Source: Sthenelais limicola (Eukaryota > Annelida > Polychaeta > Phyllodocida > Sigalionidae). Taken from it: a stretch of DNA of 64,000 bases. The notes beneath the pieces were generated by a model, which saw only the letters and a program-made list of their open reading frames with translations, had not been told where the DNA came from and did no database searches. The stretch spans positions 55,610,966 through 55,674,965 of the forward strand of contig OW804094.1 in the NCBI GenBank assembly GCA_942159475.1. The letters run 5' to 3'. Each line of letters begins with the position of its first letter. The stretch's first letter is position 1. Below are positions 34,870 through 46,300 of the stretch, piece by piece. Made by a program: the position numbers and the translations under genes.

Positions 34870-36589
34870 ATTCAGTAATGGTAATGATAATGACAGCGGC
34901 AAGGGTGACAGGTCATTGACCCTCTGTCATACTAAAGATATATAACCCATTATATTTAGAATATGCAAAATATATAACATTCATTCCCCATGTTTACTAT
35001 TTAAGTTGACTTGAATACTTGTATTGGTTGTTCCTGAAGGTATATGTAAGGTCTGTTTAAGTATTTAGTGGCAAAATCTTAAAGGATAAACGTTCTAACA
35101 TATAATATTATATTGCTAATATGAAAAAAAGGATGTAAAGAAAAAAATGTCCACTCATGGTTACATGTTTATTCAAATTTCACATAACCCTGGTGTGAAT
35201 AGTGAATGGAAGTAAACTTCACTCATCCCTAAAACACAAAATAATATAACATCCAGTTTTTTGGCATTTTGTATTCCCCCAACCATGTTCTTTCTTGAGA
35301 CAAAGTTTGAACAAAATATATTGACTTCTATTGTTTCATGCATTAGTTCCTTGAATTCCCGCCTGCTGCAGTGTTGACAACGCTGGTATTTACCTTTAAT
35401 TCAAGCGAGGCCCATTTTTTATTCTGCCTTTAGTTCAAAAGAAAATATATACTCTTGTTGTCATAACTTATGTTTTATTTCAAGCGTTCATTGAAAGAAC
35501 AATGCCCCTATTCAAGAAGCAATAATAATTATAATCATAATACCATGATACACCTTGAGCCAATGGTTACAATTTAAGGTCCTGCCCCTGACAACAATGA
35601 CCTCACTTGCTTAACGATTTTCAATCTCCCCGAAGAAGACCAAATGAAAGGTCGAAACGTTGGGAATTCATAAGAAAATCGAATCACAGTAACTCACCAC
35701 GTCCGAGCTTGATGTTTTAGTCGGTCTTTCCATCTATTTATAGTTATAATTATTATTTTCATACAAATAATTATGTGGCAATCTAGTTACGACCTTTATT
35801 ATACGATATTTGATCAATCACTGGCGGTCATTACCTGCAGGCTGAAAACGTATTCATTATGAGCGTAGGAGGAGACCACAAGAACAAAGTATTGTATTTC
35901 AAATAGTTTGTAAGTAGTATCTACAATTTTTGCGAAGAAATCTGCTGATGAAATTGTAATCCCACGCGATACTCATATTCTGTTTCCTTGATTTGATCTC
36001 TTAGGTAAATATGTTCGATTCTCACGAAATCGGTACACAAATGGTTATTTCCCAATATTATCCTAATAAAATCGTCCTTTTGGAGACTAGGCTTATGAAA
36101 CTTTGTACATGTATCACAGGTCCGGAAGCGATTAAATATACAAAATCTTAATCTCTCAGCATTAAAACTTTTTTTGATATTGACAATAAAAAAAACGTGA
36201 TGATCCAAAACAAATTGCTTGTCAATACCTCTAAATACCAAGATATACATGTTTTGTTTTAAATGTGTTTATTCAGCCAGAGACATTATGTTTTTATACA
36301 CTATTCTCAGTTTTAGCTGATGGAAAAAGTTAATATTATAGATTCGATACATCAAACTATAATTAAAGATTTACAAAAGAAAAATCAGATCATACAAACA
36401 TATTAATCATTAGAAAAACGAAAAAATAAAAGAGGTAACAAGTGTAAGAACCATCACCTGGGTATAAGCATCATTATACTACTGACCAAAGAGATACAAA
36501 AAATAGCTAGAGGCATACATACAAAATAATAATTCTGAAACCATTCAGATCAGAACCCAAATCGATACATCGACAACAGGAATGGTTAT
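34870..36589. other. Unassigned DNA between two DIRS elements
   Basis: AT-rich with no supported gene. A 109-codon - strand frame (35921-36250) has no recognisable domain. The only structured feature seen is the hammerhead-like string at 35,628-35,666, listed separately. Confidence 0.5.
35628..35666 (+). ncRNA. Hammerhead-like core (degenerate, tentative)
   Basis: CCCCGAAGAAGACC, loop AAATGAAA, GGTCGAAACGTTGGG. GACC/GGTC can form stem II, and CCGAAGA...GAAAC resembles the hammerhead core CUGANGA...GAAA with the invariant U replaced by C. Similar strings occur in terminal repeats of Penelope-like retroelements, which carry hammerhead motifs. No Penelope reverse transcriptase is visible nearby. 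If real this is a non-functional relic. Confidence 0.3.
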
Positions 36590-36960
36590 ATTAAATTCTC
36601 AGGGTCTGGAATCTTCCAGACATCTAGAGTAGTATGAAAGGTTTTTACACATATTTTCTTTACCTCCCTTGTAAAAAACATGTCATCGTCAAGGGACTTT
36701 ATTAAAATCGGTAGAGAGTTCCAATAGGCAGTGATACGACCAAAAAGGCTCTTCCGGATTTTTTATTTTTTCCAAGGAGTTATTGGTAGTCTCGCCTCTC
36801 TCATATGGTAGCCATGCTGAGGAAGGTTACCGATGACATTATTACAGGTAATGAAAATGGTAAGAAATCTTTGCAGACGTCTATAACAGAGAGGGACTAG
36901 GGTGTACATTTGGTGTAAGTCAGTATTCAAATATATATATGACATCAAGTTTCTGTATTT
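36590..36960 (-). pseudogene. LINE reverse-transcriptase C-terminal fragment
   Basis: On the - strand, GYHMREARLPITPW, a stop, then SLFGRITAYWNSLPILIKSL and VKKICVKTFHTTLD. This matches the conserved end of CR1/Jockey-type LINE proteins ('R...WN-x-LP-x-x-I...F-K'). It is interrupted by at least one stop and has no upstream RT palm. It is not part of the larger LINE at 38,091-47,854, whose own WNSLP box lies near 38,820. Confidence 0.5.
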
Positions 36961-37214
36961 TCAGCAACCCTAGTCTGTTATATGTATTTCTAAACCCCAA
37001 AATTGATGCTACAACCCATCATTAGGAAAAGAAGTCATATATCGAAATGACCTGAGTAGGGGATACACAAACAAAAACGTGATGATACAAAAGCCATGTT
37101 TTCCCCTGTAGTATTTTTCCATATTAACATTAGTGGGAGATATTTGGTATACAAATGCCTTGATATGGTAATAATTATAACTCAGAGTTTCATCCAAATC
37201 GGATCATAAACATG

Positions 37215-37250
37215 CCCAATATTCCATTGCATGCCCAATATTCCATTGCA
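37215..37250. repeat. 18-bp tandem duplication
   Basis: GCCCAATATTCCATTGCAT occurs twice head-to-tail just beyond the 3' end of the YR pseudogene. Confidence 0.8.
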
Positions 37251-38737
37251 ATCTCAGGACTGTTAAAATATTTTAGCATTATGATACAAAACGCATTTAT
37301 GTTATGTATGAGGTAAAGTATAAGTAATAGTAATAAATGAAAGTGATGATTAGATGAGGATGTTGGATAAATGCTTAGCAACAGACTGTTTGAGATCTAT
37401 TCTTCTGTCTGGCGACAGAGATAAGTAATCCAAAACTGCTAAGGGCTGCCAATCCCCAATCAGTTTAATGTCAGGCAGGTTGAAACCAATCTTATGTAGA
37501 AATGTAGCTCCAGAACGCCGGAGAGAGTGTAAGCTGACCTCAGACGGAGGTAGGCCTATCTTGCAGACTATAGCAACTTCAGGTAGGAGAGTACTTCATG
37601 ATACATAACAGGTCTGGAGAATGCATGGCGGTGGTGAGGAAAATAGGTGACTCTGGTGAAGAAGGGAATTGACTGAAGTTCCTTTGGAGCCAAAACACAG
37701 CACAAAGAGGGGAACCAGGTACACAAATAACCGGAACTCTCCCCTGGGAATCACCATATTGCCTTGTTTTGGACAAACCTAGACCAAGGCAGACGCCCCA
37801 ATGACAGAACTCCATTTCACACCTCCTGAGCACATGGGTGGAGTCGCTGCCAGAAGTTGGGAGCACATTTGTTTTTCTAAGTAGAGAGCGAAAACACAGG
37901 ACGATGACACCCCACATGGCCGATTGATGAGGGCAGGAGACATCAACATGTAGGAACATCTGTAGTAATTGATCCATAGACAACGCCATAGACTGCTTGG
38001 GTGATACACAAAAGCACCATTTTAATGTAGAAGGAAGCCCTCAAGTCTTGTGACACCCCCACACACTTATGTAGAGAGACGATGGAAAATAGGTTTTTGG
38101 TTTGGTTTGGATACGTTTTTATTTATACTTTTCATACAGGTACATCTCCTGGATTTCTCCATATTTTCCTCAGTAACCTGTGACACTACCTATTTTGTAA
38201 TTTCTTAATTTATTTTTTTTTTTTTTTTTTTTTGTTACTAATATATTATAATACAATATCTATTTACAATATCCACATTTACATAGATTTATACATTATT
38301 AATGAATCAGAAATCTCACTGTGTTTTGTCTTAAATTATGTTATTCTAATGGATTTTAGATCACTTCAAGAATACAGAGTTTGTTTACAATGATAAAAAT
38401 AAGTCATGAATAGTTACTACAATAATGATAATGATGATGATAATGATAATGATAGTCAGTAGTATACATCTCATGTCACAAGTGTCACATTCACAAACAT
38501 GTTAGATAATACATTTGATTCTAGAATTATATCATTTATAGTATGTAAGGGCATGGGTTGGACTTATTTGGTTTTTATTATTTGCTATTTACATATTGGT
38601 GTCTGACAGCTTTTGGCACATTCTTTTATTTGAGATCTAATTAGCAGTGGCCAGGAAGATCGATGCAGCATTTCAAATCAAAACACCACGTTTATTTCCT
38701 GGTCACCTGCTTGTTGATTAATTTATTTATCTTATTT

Positions 38738-41201
38738 CTACTTTCCTAGTACCCATTTTAAGCTTTCTAACTTAAACTTTTGTTTATCATCTTGTAGTTG
38801 GATTTGTCGGGGTAAGGAGTTCCATAGCAGTGTGCCGGTGTGAAGAAAGCTCTGTTGGTATTTTTGGTTTCGTGGTATTTGCATTGAAAGGGTGATTTTT
38901 CCTATGTTATGTCTTGTTCTTGTATGGAGGTTTTGCTTCATATCATCGGGGTTTTGGAGGAGAGTTGATTTGAATAATTGTAACAAATGGTGTTCTCTTC
39001 TTTTAGTTAATGGAGTCAGTCTTAGGTTTTGTTCATATTGAGTTGTATTAGTTCTTCTGTTCAGGTTGAATATAGTTCTGATGGCTTGATTTTGCAGTAC
39101 TTGTAGTTTGTTTAATTTTGTTATACCACTACTTTGGTAAAAACAGTCCCCATAGTCAATTACTGGGAGAATGGCAGATTTATAGATGAGCTCTCCAGCT
39201 TTTTGTGTCATCATTTTCCTGTTCCTTTTTAGTGTATAGATTCTTTTTTTAACATTTTTTATTAGGTCACCTAAGTGTGTGTGAAAGTCTAATTTGTTGT
39301 CAAGGTTAATTCCAAGATATTTGTATGATTGCACCTGCTCCAGCAATTGGTTATTGAGCTTAAAAAGCCCAGGGTTATGATTGGTATTTTTCCTTTTACT
39401 GCTGTAGACTGTGTTTTTAGTTTTCTTGGTGTTTATGACTATTTTGTTGTTGTTGCACCAGGTGCTCACTGAGGCAAGATCTTGCTGCAGCTGTTGTGGG
39501 GCTACTTTGTCATTAGTACAGTACAAAACTGTGTCATCAGCAAATAGTTGGATTTCACTGTGTCTCACTACTTCTATCATGTCATTAATATAAAGGATAA
39601 ATAAGAGAGGGCCTAAAGTTGTGCCTTGTGGGACACCACATTTAATTTGAACTTGTTTGGATGCTATCCTGTTTACTACCGTCTGTTGCTGCCTGTTGGT
39701 TAGGTAGTTTTTTATAAGTTTTGTCATCTCAGTTCCAGGGAAGTAATTTTGTATTTTCTTTAGCAGGATATTGTGGTTAATCGTATCGAACGCTTTACTG
39801 AAGTCCATAAATATTGCAATTGTTTCTTGATTACTGTTTATTCCATTGTAGATGTGTTTTAAGAGATTTGCCAGAGCTGTTTCTGTTGACTTATTTTTTC
39901 TGAATCCATATTGCTTTGGTGAAAGAATATTATGATCATTAATATAATCCAGCATTTGTTGGTAAACACATTTTTCAAAGATTTTGCCAATAATGTTGAT
40001 ATTGGAGATGGGTCTATAGTTGGAAGTATCAGTCCTGCTTCGGCGTTCTTGAATATAGGTGTTACCACTGATTGTTTCCATATTGGGGGTATTTCCTTGG
40101 TTTGTAGTGCTAAGTCAATAATAAATTTCAGTTGTGGCAGGAGACTTTTCAAGGCTGTTTTAAATATTTTCGTTGATATAGTTGTGTATCCAGAACTTTT
40201 ATGGTCATTGAGAGAATTAATGATAGATAGGAGTTGAGTTGTCATTATGGGCTTGAAATGAAAATCTGGTTTATTTATCTTAGTCTGAGGTTTTGTTTCT
40301 TTTTCTTCATCACTGTTGTTCCCCTGTGGGCTGGTTATGCTATTACTTAATTTCTCTCCTATATCAACGAAGTACTGGTTTAAAAAATCCGCTAATTGAT
40401 TTTCATCAAGGTATTCATTCTTGTCATTGGTTATCCTAATTTTTTCCTTGCTTTTGACTTTTTCGGGCAGTGCCAATTGTCTAATGATATTCCAGAATTT
40501 CCTGGGTGAATTTTTTTTCAGTTTGGAGTTGGGTGATTATATAATTATTTCTTGCTTCTTTTAATATCTTATTAGTTGCTTTTCTTTGCTGCTTAGCTTT
40601 GTCCCATTTGTCGGGGTCTTTGGACTTTCTAGCCTGGCTAAATAGATGGTCCCGGAGTTTTATCTCTCTCATATGATCATATGATATCCATGATGGTTTA
40701 TGTTTTACATTTTTGATGGTTTTGATTGGGCACATTGCATCAAGTTTGGAGTTTATAACTTGATAGAGTTGATCCCAGGCTTTGTTTGTTGATCTGGATA
40801 GGTATAGGGGTTCCCAGTTGTGTGTTTTTAAATTTTGGCTGAATAGTTCAGCGTTGAAGTTCTTTAGGGATCTAGTTGTGAAGGTATCTTTTGGGGCTTT
40901 TTCATTGTGCTTTTTCCTGGTCATGTATATTGGTAGATGATCGCTGGCATTGATATTTACAGTCCCAGAATTCAATATATATTTACAGTTGGTGTAAATG
41001 TGGTCCAGTGTAGTGCTACTTCTTCTTGTTATTCTTGTAGAGCTTTTAATAATTTATGGATATCATGCTGTGTAGAACGGAATTTAGAAGGTTCTGTCCT
41101 GGGTGGACTAGACAGATGATTTCATGTTCAATGGCAAAATTATTTTCTATTATTTCTTGTATTCCACGAAGTCTTGAATCTCCTATAATTAGGACACGCA
41201 T
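38738..41201 (-). pseudogene. LINE ORF2 remnants: SGNH-like start, endonuclease end, reverse transcriptase
   Basis: ATG at 41201 opens MRVLIIGDSRLRGIQEIIEN, whose IIGDSRLR resembles block I of SGNH/GDSL hydrolases; it is only 51 codons long. A frameshifted segment then gives the end of an APE-type endonuclease (TTLDHIYTNCKYIL, NASDHLPIYM), so most of the endonuclease is deleted. The reverse transcriptase spans about 40,476-38,738: TSNYRPISNINIIGKIFEKC, GFRKNKSTETALANLL, FMDFSKAFDTINH (motif A), CGVPQGTTLGPLLFILYIND, LFADDTVLY (motif C), and WNSLPRQIQL near the end. At least two further frameshifts (~40,480 and ~40,050) disable it. Confidence 0.82.
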
Positions 41202-41281
41202 TGTAGTTATAGACTAATATTTGTTCTGACTAATTTCGTATTTGATGCGTGTGAGTATGCCTCCTTGTGTATTGTGACCTG

Positions 41282-42889
41282 TCAATGAAGTACTGGCCGG
41301 GAAAGGTCTTTGTAATTGTGTACCTGTGCAGGTGTAGTGGGACATTTGTCACCAATCTGTTTAATTATAAACGGATCAGTATGGGAAACGATCTCTTGTG
41401 CAAGTCGTGGTTGATTGTTGTTGATGGCTTTGTGGTGTTGATAGGCCTGTTCTGCGGATATGTACATTCTGCCTTTGTAGTTTACCTGGCTTGGGTGCAT
41501 GTTAGAGTAAACTGACTGGGGTCCTACGAAGCCAATAGATTGTTGGTCCTTAGACTCGACTTGTGCCAGGTCTTCAGGTCTATTTCCAGCTGGGAGGTTA
41601 TTTAGATTTTCGAAGGTATAGAAATTCTGGTTGATTTTAATTCTATTTCCATTGAGGGTTGCATGGATTCTATTTGTCTTCAGCTGATTGTAGCATTTTT
41701 TGAGGAGAGAGGTTTTTCGGCCAAGGCTTACTGGGAGATCTTTATTGATCCAAAGTGAATTCAACCCATTTGATTTCTTGATTTGTCTGGCTTGTATGTA
41801 GACCTGTTCTCTCCCACCCAATGTGTCAAAAGAGACTAGGTTTTGTCTAGGTTTTGTCCCATTTCGTTGGTTTGTGGTGGTTTTTTGTCCAACTCGATAG
41901 GCAGAGATGATCTGGTGGTCCGGAAATCTGGGCATAACTTTGCGTATGATTGCCAAGATCTGTTGTTTTGTGTTTTCAGGATGCATACCTATTTTTTCAG
42001 GGACCCCCTCGAATATCAAATTTTGTTTCTTTGATCTTGCATCAAGGGTGGTTATCAAGTCAGAATTTTCTTTCAACTTTCTTTTAATTCTGGATAGTTC
42101 ATCGTGAGAGTATTGGACTTTACTATTTAATTCCTTTTTCCATTTGAGTAGATTTGATGTTGTGGCTTTGTATTTTGTCATAGACCCTTCTAGTATGTCT
42201 ATTTGCTGTTGCAAGTTGCCAGGGATTGGTATTTGTGGGGAGTCAATGGGATTGGTTGTGGAGTTCACCTGAGGTCGAGATTTGGCCGATTTTAGCTCAT
42301 CAATTTCTAGGTTGAGTTGTCGTTGGTTGTTGAGAAATTGATTTATGTTGTTGTCAGTGTTTTTTGAATGTTTTGTCAGGAGTTGTTTTATCTCGATTTT
42401 AAAGTGTGCTATTTTTTGGTCAAGTTTCTTGATGGTGTATGCATTCAAACTTTCATTTGATTCCAAATTAGTGATCCTAAGCCTGAGAGCTTGGTTATCA
42501 AACAAGACTGCTGTGGATTCTGACAAAAGATCGTCTGCGATTGTGTTTTGTCTTTTTAATGCTTCCTCTAATTTCTGGATTCTTGATTCGAGCTCTTGGA
42601 TTTTGGTATGTGCAGAATCTGGAGTTTTCTCCTGGAAATGATCCTTGAGTTTGTTTACCAATTGATTAAAATCATTTGGGTCGGTTTGGCGATCTACAGG
42701 CGTCATGGTGTTAACCTGGGTAGAGACCTGGGGCAAGTCTACAATTGGGTCGCATGCAACGTCTGCATCAATGACTGGACATGGCTGAGTGATTTCTGTT
42801 TTAGATTTGTTTTTCCTAGGATTCTTACTTTTACTTTTGGGTAATTTGGGGGACATGCTTTGGCCTGTACTTTTACGGGTTTGTGGCAT
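41282..42889 (-). CDS. LINE ORF1 protein: coiled coil, L1-like C-terminal domain, NADAR domain
   Basis: 535 residues from ATG at 42889. Basic start (KLPKSKSKNPRKNKSKTE), long heptad-rich coiled coil at ~90-290 (IQELESRIQKLEEALKRQ, LDQKIAHFKIEIKQLL), then an L1-ORF1-like RNA-binding module at ~300-430 (LIFEGVPEK, IISAYRVGQK, SLWINKDLPVSLGRKTSLLK). Residues ~450-535 form a YbiA/NADAR-like domain: VYSNMHPSQVNYKGRMYISA, then EQAYQHHKAINNN, SHTDPFIIKQIGDK. This follows the family pattern SN-x-(P)...G-x-x-Y-x-S-x-E-x-x-Y/F-Q-x-x-KA...A...I...P...K-x-x-G. NADAR proteins act on ADP-ribose derivatives. The domain is cut short by TGA about halfway; the frame is otherwise open, unlike ORF2. Confidence 0.75.
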   Translation of the reverse strand: MPQTRKSTGQSMSPKLPKSKSKNPRKNKSKTEITQPCPVIDADVACDPIVDLPQVSTQVNTMTPVDRQTDPNDFNQLVNKLKDHFQEKTPDSAHTKIQELESRIQKLEEALKRQNTIADDLLSESTAVLFDNQALRLRITNLESNESLNAYTIKKLDQKIAHFKIEIKQLLTKHSKNTDNNINQFLNNQRQLNLEIDELKSAKSRPQVNSTTNPIDSPQIPIPGNLQQQIDILEGSMTKYKATTSNLLKWKKELNSKVQYSHDELSRIKRKLKENSDLITTLDARSKKQNLIFEGVPEKIGMHPENTKQQILAIIRKVMPRFPDHQIISAYRVGQKTTTNQRNGTKPRQNLVSFDTLGGREQVYIQARQIKKSNGLNSLWINKDLPVSLGRKTSLLKKCYNQLKTNRIHATLNGNRIKINQNFYTFENLNNLPAGNRPEDLAQVESKDQQSIGFVGPQSVYSNMHPSQVNYKGRMYISAEQAYQHHKAINNNQPRLAQEIVSHTDPFIIKQIGDKCPTTPAQVHNYKDLSRPVLH

Positions 42890-43153
42890 GTTTTAGGTGT
42901 GTAGTATGGTTATTACATGTTTAGTAAAAGTGCGGTTGTGGAATACAATACAAGGTAGAGAATTGTTTACTATCAAGTGCGTACCTTATGGTGGTGGCGG
43001 TAGGGATTGCGTAATGCAATGGTGGTGTCCCTTGGTGTTCATTGGGGCAGTATACTGGACACTGGTTTCAATCAAAATCAGTGTGAATTATTCCCCGATT
43101 GAACAAAAGTTTTTAACACAGTATATTCCAGATGGTTAGTCCTTATATGCTAT

Positions 43154-43293
43154 TGTATCGATTAGCTCTAAGTTAAGTAAGACGTCCACACAGAAGCTCA
43201 GGTTAAGTTCAACTGTTTAATCCTCCCGTACGCGCGGGACTCCTCCTCCCTCTCTTGCCACGAGGTGGCAGCACTGTCTAAGATATCTAGACA
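43154..43293 (-). repeat. 3' LTR of the Gypsy element
   Basis: Base-for-base match to the 5' LTR as far as I can read it. Preceded (- strand) by the purine tract. Confidence 0.92.
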
Positions 43294-43304
43294 TCTCCCC
43301 TTGT
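43294..43304 (-). promoter_or_regulatory. Polypurine tract of the Gypsy element
   Basis: AAGGGGAGA abuts the 3' LTR on the - strand, the expected plus-strand primer. Confidence 0.75.
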
Positions 43305-43382
43305 ACATGATTGTAATGTTATTAGAAAGTACAATGTTTTACATCTAGATCAATAGTAAGGATGAATGATAAAGGTGAATTA

Positions 43383-46300
43383 TTAGGTTTCTTCAATTAA
43401 CCTCCTAACCGGCCTAGAAGGTCTGCTAGATCTTCTAGGTTCAATTTTGGGAAACTCTTTTTCATACGTTAGTGTCTCTGGTACTACTTGTTTCTGCATA
43501 GTCTCTGACTGGTTATCGTGTACTCTTGGTACTGGAAGTTCACGTTTACTTGTCTCTCTCTGTGCTTCCATATTTCTTACGTTTTCGGTTGAACCCATAA
43601 TTTCTTTATGTACTAAGTCTCTAATTTCTACTGTTTCATGTTCTTCTTCAAAGTGTCTGTTTCGCTGAAACCTGTCTTCGACTACCTTTCTGGGCACTTG
43701 TAATAAGTGTCTTCTATTTCTACGTATAACATTTCCATTTTCCATCTTAACCTCATAGGACCTTTCCCCTAACTTGTTATTTATAATACCTGCGTGGTCC
43801 CATTTCTTGTCCCTTACCAGCACTGTGTCCTCAGGCTGTAAGGGACTGAGAGCTTTAGATCTTTCATTATACTTAACACATTTATCACTCTCACAATTTT
43901 CATTTACTGGATCACTCATATTCACTGGATCACTCCTCTCCTTTTCTTGACTTTTTCTTAGTATTGGGAGGGGGCCTCTAATTCTTCTCCCAAACAATGC
44001 CTCTGCTGGTGAGACATTATTCTCCATCGGTGCACATCTGTAAGCTAGCAGAGCCAGGTACGGATCCTTTCCTGTTTCTGTTGCTTTTGACAGAAGATTC
44101 TTTACTATGCCGACTGCCCTCTCTGCTTTCCCATTTGATTGGGCGTACATTGGCGACGATGTTCTATGGTGAAATCCGTATTTCTCAGCAAAGTCTCTGA
44201 AATGAGCAGAAAAGAATTGTGGTCCATTATCCGACACGACAATCTGTGGAATACCATATCTGGCAAAGATGCTTTTTATGTGTATCACTACTTGTTCTGA
44301 CGTCTTGGTTGTTAGCTTAACTATCTCTGGGTAGGAAGAGTGATAGTCGACTACAATTAGGTATTCGTTGTTGTGCCAGTAAAACAAGTCCATCCCCACC
44401 TTTTCCCAAGGTCCCCACTGTTCTTTGTCTACCATCATGGGTTCCCTCTGTTGGTCAGGGAGATATTTTAAGCACGCTCCACATGTTTTTGTCATTAGTT
44501 CAATATCTGCATTCAACCTGGGCCAGTAAATAGCTTGTCTCGCCCATCTTCTCTGCTTTTCGATGCCAAGATGGCCCTCGTGCACTTTCTCTAACATTTC
44601 CCGTCTCATTGACACCGGTATCACTATTCTCTGTTGTCTTAGTATGACCCCGTTTACCACACACAGCTCGTCCTTAAACGACGCATAAGCCGGGCACGCC
44701 CCTTTTTTCCACCCATTCATGATGCAGTGTTTCACTGCACAGAGCATTTCATCCTTATTTGTCTCTTCTGCTATCCTTTCTAGCATTGATTTGGAAGCAG
44801 GTAGACTATTATATACTAGGTTAACCTGTGACTGTATCTCCTCTTCTGTCAAATGGCCCTTGTTGTTAATCTCGCCATTTCCGAATTTTGCACGTGACAA
44901 TGTGTCTGACAGGTATAATAATTTCCCTGGAACCCAAATCATTTGAAAGCTATAACGCTGGAGCCTCATCATCATTCTCTGTATCCTAGGTGTCATATCT
45001 TGGAGTGATTTCTTAGAGAGAGGCACCAGCGGTTTGTGATCCGTTTCCAGAATTATTCCTTGTGTCCCATATATAAAATTGTGAAACCGTTCACATGCAA
45101 AGACAATTCCCAGGAGTTCTTTCTCAATTTGTGCGTAGTTTCTTTCTGCCTCTGTTAGTGACCTGGCCACATATGCCACCGGTTTCCAGGTGCCCTCGTG
45201 TTGTTGTAGGAGCACGGCCCCGAGGCCCTGCTTACTGGCATCACTACTTATTTTTATCGGTTTTCTTACATCATAATATGCCAAGACTGGTTCAGAGCTA
45301 AGCACCTTCTTTATATAGTTCCACTCTCGTTCATGGGCCTCATCCCACACCCATTCTGTTTGCTTTTTAAGCAGGGACCTTATGTTCACGCAAGAACTGG
45401 CTAAATTCGGAATATATCTTCCCACGAAATTGATACAACCCATTACTCTTTGTACCTCCTCTCTGGTGGTGGGTCTCTCCATGTTAACAATCGCCTTTAC
45501 TTTGTCATTGTCAGGCTTGATCCCTTCAGCTGTTAGCTCCTCTCCTATGAATGTTATTCTGTCCACCCCTATCTCACATTTACTCCAATTCATCAGTAAA
45601 TTGTTTTTCTTGACTCTTTCTTTTACCATTTGTAGTCTAGCATCGTGTTCTTCTTTGTTCTCACCCCACACTAGGATATCATCCACATAAACCTTTACAC
45701 CTGGTATGTTTTCGAACATTTGTTCCATCGAACGATGAAACACTTCTGGTGCTGAGCACAGACCATATGGAAGTCGATCATAGGCATATCTCCCATATGG
45801 GGTTGCAAATGTGGTTAGTTTCTTACTCTCCTCGTCAAGCTTTATCTGCCAAAATGCTTGAGATGCATCAAGCTTGCTGAAGATCCTGGCATTTCTTATT
45901 TCTGAGAACACCTCATCCCTAGTAGGAAGCTGAAAATGCTCCCTGGCTATCGACTTATTGAGATCTCTTGGATCCAGACATATTCGAAGTGCCCCATTTG
46001 GTTTATCTACTACCACCATGGCATTAACCCATTCGGTTGGCTCCAAGATTTTGTGAATGACTCCTAATCCTTCCATTCTTTCTAATTCCTTTTTTAATCT
46101 GTCTCTGACTGCTATTGGGATTCGTCTGGCTGGTATGATTACTGATTCTGCTCCCTCCCTCAATTTTATTTTATGTATGTAGGGAATGGACGATAGCACT
46201 TTAACCTCAGGAATAATACACTGCTTCATGTCTATTTGTTGTTTTTCATCAATATTAATGCTGTGTACACCTACCGCCTTTTCCTCTGTGGAGAAATTCC

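Noticed and set aside
35921..36250. 109-codon - strand frame
   Set aside because: No recognisable motif, and flanking DNA is AT-rich without splice signals.
38060..38097. A second RNase H end (FHRLST-like) suggesting a further DIRS element at the LINE left junction
   Set aside because: In another frame the same bases continue the YR N-terminal domain exactly across the LINE insertion site, with matching AAAAT duplications, so one DIRS element explains both sides.
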